A stretch of 64,000 bases of DNA from Hemileia vastatrix (taxonomy: Eukaryota; Basidiomycota; Pucciniomycetes; Pucciniales; Zaghouaniaceae): NCBI GenBank assembly GCA_030280995.1, contig JASXTE010000016.1:14027001-14091000 (forward strand), read 5' to 3'. The position numbers and the translations under genes were made by a program. This document shows, piece by piece, positions 59,059 to 64,000 of the stretch (the stretch's first letter is position 1; each line of letters starts with the position of its first letter). Under the pieces are notes generated by a model. It ran no database searches. It saw nothing but the letters and a program-made list of their open reading frames with translations, and was not told the origin of the DNA.

Positions 59059-59523
59059 AAATATTAGCTGAAAATGTAAAATTATTGTTTTTCCATCAAA
59101 GAAAATTCTTTAAAATTTTTTGTATTATTACATGATTGAGTTCTAATGCAGTGAGCATGTTGTTAGAGCATTATTGCCCCTCTTAGTAACTCAATCAAGT
59201 AATATATACAAAAAAATAACCAAATATTTAATATTCTTCCATAAATTTTTAATAAATAAATATGATATTTCAATTTATGAAATTAAAGTAATGGGCCCAC
59301 GACCTTGTGTTGTATAAATGGTAATCATGATAACATTAATTTGTTTCATGGGGTTCCTCTAGCCTATACCTGTGGAAAGTCCCAAACCTAGTTTCTGGAC
59401 TTGATCTGCATTTTGGCTTAAGGAATTGTCATTACTTTAAAAGTAGTATACTTGACATATCTTATTTATATATTAATTAATTTATGTAATTATATTAAAT
59501 TTTGATGACTTTCACCCTTTACT
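59059..59523. other. Interior of the Harbinger element, no gene recognised
   Basis: AT-rich. No DDE-domain motifs on either strand. Confidence 0.5.
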
Positions 59524-59692
59524 TCAATAAAATGCAGGGGAGGGTATTGCCAATTTTTTAAATCTGACATGTGAAATTGATGACTTAGAAAAATTTGGTG
59601 GTACCCACCCCTTGTTTCAATAAAATGCAGGGGAGGGCATTGCCAATTTTTTAAATCTGACATGTGAAATTGATGACTTAGAAAAATTTAGA
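59524..59692. repeat. Two-copy tandem repeat, 93-bp period
   Basis: TTCAATAAAATGCAGGGGAG at 59524 recurs at 59617, with TTTTTTAAATCTGACATGTG after each. Nearly identical, so recent. Confidence 0.85.
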
Positions 59693-59843
59693 TAAGCAAA
59701 CTTATTGACTAGAAAGTAAAGATAGAAAATTTTTATTATACATTCAAATTTTTGTCAAAAATAACGTACTATATTCTTTTCCTTTTATAAGTCAGCATAT
59801 AAGAAAATATTACCAAAATTAAATTAACTAGAAAAACAATTTA

Positions 59844-61141
59844 TCAATTGAAAAGGTCAAGTAATTTTTTAATGTCCTCATAAGATTGGCCATTTTTAAC
59901 ACATTCCATAATGAAATCTTTTTTTTTAAAACTCTCTTGTTTTTCCAATTCACAAGTAGCCATTTCTCTTTGAAATTGACGGTCATTTACTCTTTCCATC
60001 TGCTCTACCTCAAATTTTTTTTCTTCCAAATCTAAGGCTTGCTGATCTTTCCTTAGCATATAATCAAACTTCATCTTCTCAAAGTCAAGGGCATTATTTG
60101 CAATAGTTGATTTCGCTGAGAAAATTAAATTGAAATAAATAAATAAATGAGTTAATGATTAAGATATATAGTAAACAAAACTTACTTATATCTATTTTTT
60201 CAAAATAATCCTCAAGGGAGCCAAATGAGCTTGTTGAAGTATTACCACGTTTTAATAGATGGTTCAAGTTCATTGAAGTTGAGGCTCGACGCTTTAGTTT
60301 GGAGTTTGAACAAGAGGCTTCAGGAAGTTCTTCTAAAGCAGCTTCTAAAGAGGTATTCACATTTCCAGAATTGAGATTATTTAATGGAGATTGAGTTTGA
60401 GTAGGAGGAGACTAGAAAGAAAGAGAAATTCAGAGAAGAATTGAAGAAAAAACAAAAAGTAAACATACATTTAAATTTTGGGCCTCTGAGGATTCAGATC
60501 TTCTGCGATATAATTGTTCTGCTTGATAGTTGGGATCATCTTCAGCTGAACTATGGTTAGAAGGTGGAGGGGATTGATCTTCTTCAAGTAAAGGTGTGTT
60601 GGGAGGATTATAGGAAGGTTTGGATCCAGAGGGTATATGCTTAGTAGTATCGTGTAGAAACCAAGGGTTTACATCAACTCGGGTGCCAAAAAGATTATCC
60701 ATTTCCTCATAGAAAGGACACATGACATTGAGCTTTTCGGAAACAGTAGTAATTCCAATCTCCAAATCATCATCGTCAATACCAAAGCCAGTTTCATTTA
60801 CAGCATGATGAGTCTTTTTATATTTTGAATGGTAACTCTTAAATCTCTCCTTCATTTGTTTAGGATTGATATCGATTCTCCCCCTTGTTTTCTTCCTTAC
60901 TTCATTGGCCATCAACAAGTAGCCATTAACCTTTGAAGAAGGTGGACTTTTCACATCCAAAACATGCTTCAAAATTTGATTTTATTTTAAGGAAGTTGAT
61001 TATGATGAGATAATCATCCTTTTTAAGCTGACCTGAACTTGCCTTTGATTTTTCAGGTGTAGGGCTTGCTTTACGAGGAGACTTTTGTGACGAAGCAGAT
61101 TTTTGAGTTACCTTTTGAGATTTGGAATGTCTGGGAGGCAT
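59844..61141 (-). pseudogene. Harbinger partner gene: SANT/Myb-like DNA-binding protein, three exons, one frameshift
   Basis: Exons 60469-61141, 60186-60411 and 59844-60115 on the minus strand; introns of 57 and 70 bases with GTATGT/CTAG and GTAAGT/CAG ends; phases agree at both junctions. Starts at ATG 61141 (MPPRHSKSQK). Ser/Lys-rich N-terminus, then a SANT-like domain (DDYLIIINFLKIK ... VNGYLLMANEVRKK ... MKERFKSYHSKYKKT), an acidic and Pro/Ser-rich middle, and a C-terminal coiled-coil (DFEKMKFDYMLRKDQQALDLEEKKF). In this superfamily the second protein binds element DNA and helps bring the transposase to the nucleus. A one-base shift near 60940-60960, in the SANT domain between FEACFG and SPPSSKVNG, breaks the frame; otherwise it is well preserved. 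Confidence 0.8.
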
Positions 61142-61364
61142 TATGAAACTGGCACATAACAAGAAAAAAGATTAAAAAGTAGAAGAAATAAGTAAAAAAG
61201 AATGTAAACATGCCTGGTCAAAATATTGAAAATGTCAGGAAGGGGTGTGTGCCGAGGATTGATGGGTAGGTAGCGAGGAAGGTCAGTGTGTCACATGTGA
61301 CAGGGATGGGGTAAGAAAGGTAGGGATGTTTTGTGGCCAAAATGTGGTTGTGAAAAAAAACGGG

Positions 61365-61511
61365 AAAAAAGTGCTGATTTGAGGTCATAACTGACACCCT
61401 TTTTTGAAATAAGTGACTTTTTTGCAAAATTTAAGTGCTGATTTGTAAGTGCTGATTTGGTTTGAAATCCGCACTTAATTTAAGTGCGGATTTGCCAGAA
61501 CTGACACCCCC
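61365..61511. repeat. Right inverted repeat and subterminal 12-bp repeats of the Harbinger element
   Basis: AAGTGCTGATTT at 61369, 61433 and 61447; AAATCCGCACTT at 61465; AAGTGCGGATTT at 61482; then the inverted repeat ending ACTGACACCCCC. An extra inner copy of CTGACACCC lies near 61391. Confidence 0.8.
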
Positions 61512-61513
61512 TA

Positions 61514-62324
61514 ATATGAACAAGCACTTTTAATGACTCAAACCCAAATTTACATTTTTTCAATGCAAGGGTCATTTTTATTTCATAAATTTTCTGAAAT
61601 ACCTTCTTTAAATGGATTAAGTGTTCATCATATGTCTTAGAGAACACTATAATGTCATAAATGTATACCATTAACCATCCCTCAAACATTTCTTTATGTA
61701 ATTTTATATCCATTAACTTCTGAAAACTGAAGGAGAATTTTTGTTCCAAATGGCATCCTGACATATTTTTATATTCCCATATGTGTTGTTATCAAAAAAA
61801 AGTTGTGTGAATTCTTTTCTACAGGAATCTGATGGTACCCTTCATTTCCATCTAGGCAACTTATATACTTAGCACCTTTAAGGGTAGAATGTATAGAGGC
61901 AATCCTTGGAAAGGGATAAATATCATCTTCTGTAAATTTATTTAATGCTCTATAATCACCGCACAGTCTTGCTTTATCTTGCTCATAAGAAATTAGCACT
62001 GGTGATATTACACAATATTTTGGAGTAGTTTCAACATTCTCAAGAATGTTCATTTTTAATAACATCTTAATATTTTCCTCTATGTCTTTCCTCTTCATTG
62101 GTGAAGCAGGGTATGGTTTCTTTTTAAGACTAGCAGGAATATTATCCATATCACAAGTTAAACTTATTTTCATCTCATGATCTTTTACAAGGCTAAGTTC
62201 ATTTATCCCATGTGAAAAAGCCATTGGAAATTCTTTAATTAATTCCAAAATATTTGTTTTCTCAGCTTCACTTAACTGAGTCCCAAATGATGCTTTTGAA
62301 ATTTCTGTATCCAGAAGTTCCTTT
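61514..62324 (-). pseudogene. Element 4 reverse transcriptase, N-terminal fragment
   Basis: 61769-62248 encodes FPMAFSHGINELSLVKDHEMK, KKPYPASPMKRKDIEENI, RLCGDYRALN and SCLDGNEGYHQIPVEKN. After a frameshift near 61765, 61514-61764 continues with the region around YIYDIIVFS, where the usual YIDDII has Asp changed to Tyr. Inactive. Confidence 0.85.
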
Positions 62325-62915
62325 TCATTGAATTCTCTTCCCTTTGCAGAGAATATTTATCACTGACTCAATGTGTAAGACCATTTTCAAAGAATTTATT
62401 TTAAATATCCTTTTAACATTCATTCCAATTGTAAAATAATTATCAGCAGGGTTTAGTTTCACACCAAACTTCGTCAGAATTTCATTTCCAATAATAAAAC
62501 AGGCACTACAATTAGTATTATCCATTACTACAAAGTCACAAGTTACTCTTACATAACCATGTTGATTTTTAAAGAAACTAGCAGCTTTGTATCCACCAAT
62601 GGGGTGTAGTACTGATCCAAAAACTCTCCGATTTTTACTTTTAAGGGGTTCAAGCTTTGACTTATCCTCAATATCAATTTTCTGTAATGTATTTGTAGAA
62701 ACAAAAGAACCAGAAGCTCCTGTGTCCAATACTATATTTACATTTTCTCCAGAAATGATAGCTGGAACCATGGTAGGTGTCATTTTCAAGTTATCAGCTT
62801 GTATATTGTTAATGCTTTAAGCATCTCAAAAATTCATTAAAGATTCATTTGAGTCCATGTTTAATATTGGAGTTTCAAAGATGGAAAAATCATCTTCCAA
62901 CATAAAGACTTCATT
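62325..62915 (-). pseudogene. Element 4 protease remnant
   Basis: Aspartic protease with IVLDTGASGSFVS (about 62720), VFGSVLHPIGGYKAASFFK and CFIIGNEILTKFGVKLNPADN, as in element 1. Stops lie upstream near 62818 and 62915. Confidence 0.8.
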
Positions 62916-63942
62916 TTAATCACTATATGAGATATTACTGTCATAATCACTTGAATCTTTACTTTTTTCAGTGTCTTTTTCAGATTCATGCTGATTTTCA
63001 ACAATATTTATATTCTTCTCACATTTGTGACCTTTAACCCAAGGCTTATTACACTTATAAAAAGTATTAGTTTCATACTTTTTAGGTACTTCAGGTGCAG
63101 TAGGTTTTTTCTGCTTCTCCTGAAGTGTTTTTGAATTCTGATTTTTCACAGATTCATTATTTTGTTTATAAGTGGTGTACCTTACTTCATACTTATGGTT
63201 TAAGAATATTTCATTACGAATATTAATAAATTCAGAATATTCATTAAACATTATTGTTCTAGCTACAACAATGTCTCTGACAGATATAGGTAATTTATGT
63301 ATTTTTTTATCTTTCCATAAGTTAAAATTTGTTTTTTTGGTTCAATGGCTTTTAATATTTTATTTAAATTAATTAAAAATACCATAGGTTTGTAACCATT
63401 CAACAGATTATACCTAGTTTTCTTATAAAATATTTGCTGAGTGAGCCTGAATTTAGAACCTCCAAATTGTTTTTAAATTATTTGCTTCCATTCAGTCTAA
63501 GAGTAATCAAGAGTTAGAGCCAATTTTTTATTCACTAATTCTATATTTCTTGTTTCCAGTTGAGAAATGTTTAATGTCAAGGACGAAATTGTATCACTTG
63601 TGAGCTTAATTGTCTGTTCCTCACACTCAGTCATTATATTCCATAATGCTGAAACAATTCCATGGAAAGTGGGGTTATTATTAAACTACTACATGTCTTC
63701 CTTCTAGATTTTTTCACTGTTTTTTGAACTTCTCATCTCACCAATAAGTGGTGGAAACTAAGGATTAACTGTATTTTTATTATAAATAGTACTGTTGTTA
63801 TTAACAAAAGATAAATCAGGTGTATCTACATCAAAGCCTAATTGTCTTAAGTACTCCTCAATTTTCTGTACAGATTTTTCATCAATAAAATTACCTATCT
63901 TGTAATAATTAGTATTGTGTTCTATATTAGAGGGTAATATAT
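62916..63942 (-). pseudogene. Element 4 gag remnant with internal deletion
   Basis: Zinc knuckle FYKCNKPWVKGHKC (about 63050), whose first Cys is now Phe; gag core end FGGSKFRLTQQ (about 63460). Just upstream, coiled-coil sequence (LNISQLETRNIELVNKK) is joined almost directly to the part after YSWNEW, so the WPKLDQYP...SDW segment and neighbours (well over 100 residues) are deleted. 63758-63942 matches the GNEIDRELLDIIDKDL part of element 1 gag. Confidence 0.75.
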
Positions 63943-64000
63943 TTACCACAGGATAGGGGAAAGCCCTGATTTTTGGCGCTTTTAATTTCCTTTGTAAGGG
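63943..64000 (-). pseudogene. Element 4 trace of ORF-a (cut by window edge)
   Basis: In the frame +1 to gag the last bases read PYKGN, a stop, KRQKSGLSPILW and a stop at TGGTAA (63943-63948), matching PYRGKPRRGRGNGIRPW of element 1. Confidence 0.45.

Larger units (their letters stand above)
57771..61511. mobile_element. PIF/Harbinger DNA transposon, 3.74 kb, defective
   Basis: Terminal inverted repeats start GGGGGTGTCAGTTCTGGCAA at both ends (left 57771, right end 61511 on the minus strand) and run at least 31 bases. The insert splits the reverse transcriptase of element 4 at HIVSG. A 3-bp duplication ata fits if the last two bases TA at 61512-61513 are counted with the element. Inside are a truncated transposase gene (+) and a SANT-type partner gene (-), the convergent two-gene layout of PIF/Harbinger elements. 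Confidence 0.85.
34720..64000 (-). mobile_element. Element 4: decayed Ty3/Gypsy chromovirus, split by three insertions, runs off the right edge
   Basis: Its 3' LTR (family D) is at 34720-35897. Its 3' untranslated part up to 35999 resumes at 55201 after element 3, and its coding region continues in pieces 55201-57211, 57473-57770 and 61512-63999. The proteins resemble those of element 1. The 5' LTR is beyond the window. Many stops, shifts and an internal gag deletion make it an old copy. Confidence 0.85.

Overview
This is an AT-rich eukaryotic window, almost wall to wall transposable elements, with one ordinary host gene. Short introns with GTATGT/GTAAGT donors, Ty3/Gypsy elements with a C-terminal chromodomain (chromoviruses) and a PIF/Harbinger element with its SANT-type partner gene suggest a fungus. 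The low GC, the heavy LTR load and the style of the gypsy proteins make a rust fungus (Pucciniales, Basidiomycota) my best guess. That is an inference and I cannot name the species.

Layout. 1-719: part of a long LTR (family A) sitting in the integrase of a decayed minus-strand gypsy element, 'element 0' (720 to about 6800). 7607-8670 and 17794-18772: two pieces of another LTR (family D), with a complete but decayed plus-strand gypsy 'element 2' (8671-17788, TSD tatat) between them. 18773-19063: fragment of a CAC-type inverted-repeat transposon. 19064-19557: LTR A fragment. 20260-29902: 'element 1', a complete young-looking minus-strand gypsy (TSD aatat; 1501-bp LTRs; gag-pol interrupted by a single stop). 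30254-32394: the only clear host gene, a six-exon gene for mitochondrial ribosomal protein mL38. 33161-34660: solo LTR A (TSD cttat). 34720 to the right edge: 'element 4', a decayed minus-strand gypsy split by three later insertions: element 3 (36000-55200, TSD catat), a 261-bp inverted-repeat element (57212-57472) and a PIF/Harbinger element (57771-61511). Element 3 is itself split by a 9.83-kb inverted-repeat element (37319-47145, TSD aga).

The most unusual items are: (1) the 9.83-kb inverted-repeat element, which has no recognisable gene but carries eleven copies of a ~608-bp repeat, each with a near-perfect 46-nt palindrome, preceded by older ~235-bp repeats with the same paired stem-loops; (2) an extra reading frame overlapping the start of gag in the +1 frame, traceable in all five gypsy elements here and always ending Trp-stop at TGGTAA; (3) a Harbinger element whose transposase has lost its catalytic part, with three 123-bp hairpin repeats just downstream of the break and eleven copies of a 12-bp motif near its ends.

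Functionally, the gypsy elements encode Gag, protease, reverse transcriptase, RNase H, integrase and a chromodomain for copy-and-paste transposition. The Harbinger remnant encodes a broken transposase and its DNA-binding partner. mL38 serves the mitochondrial large ribosomal subunit. The direct repeats give a clear order of insertion, three layers deep between 34.7 and 64 kb.
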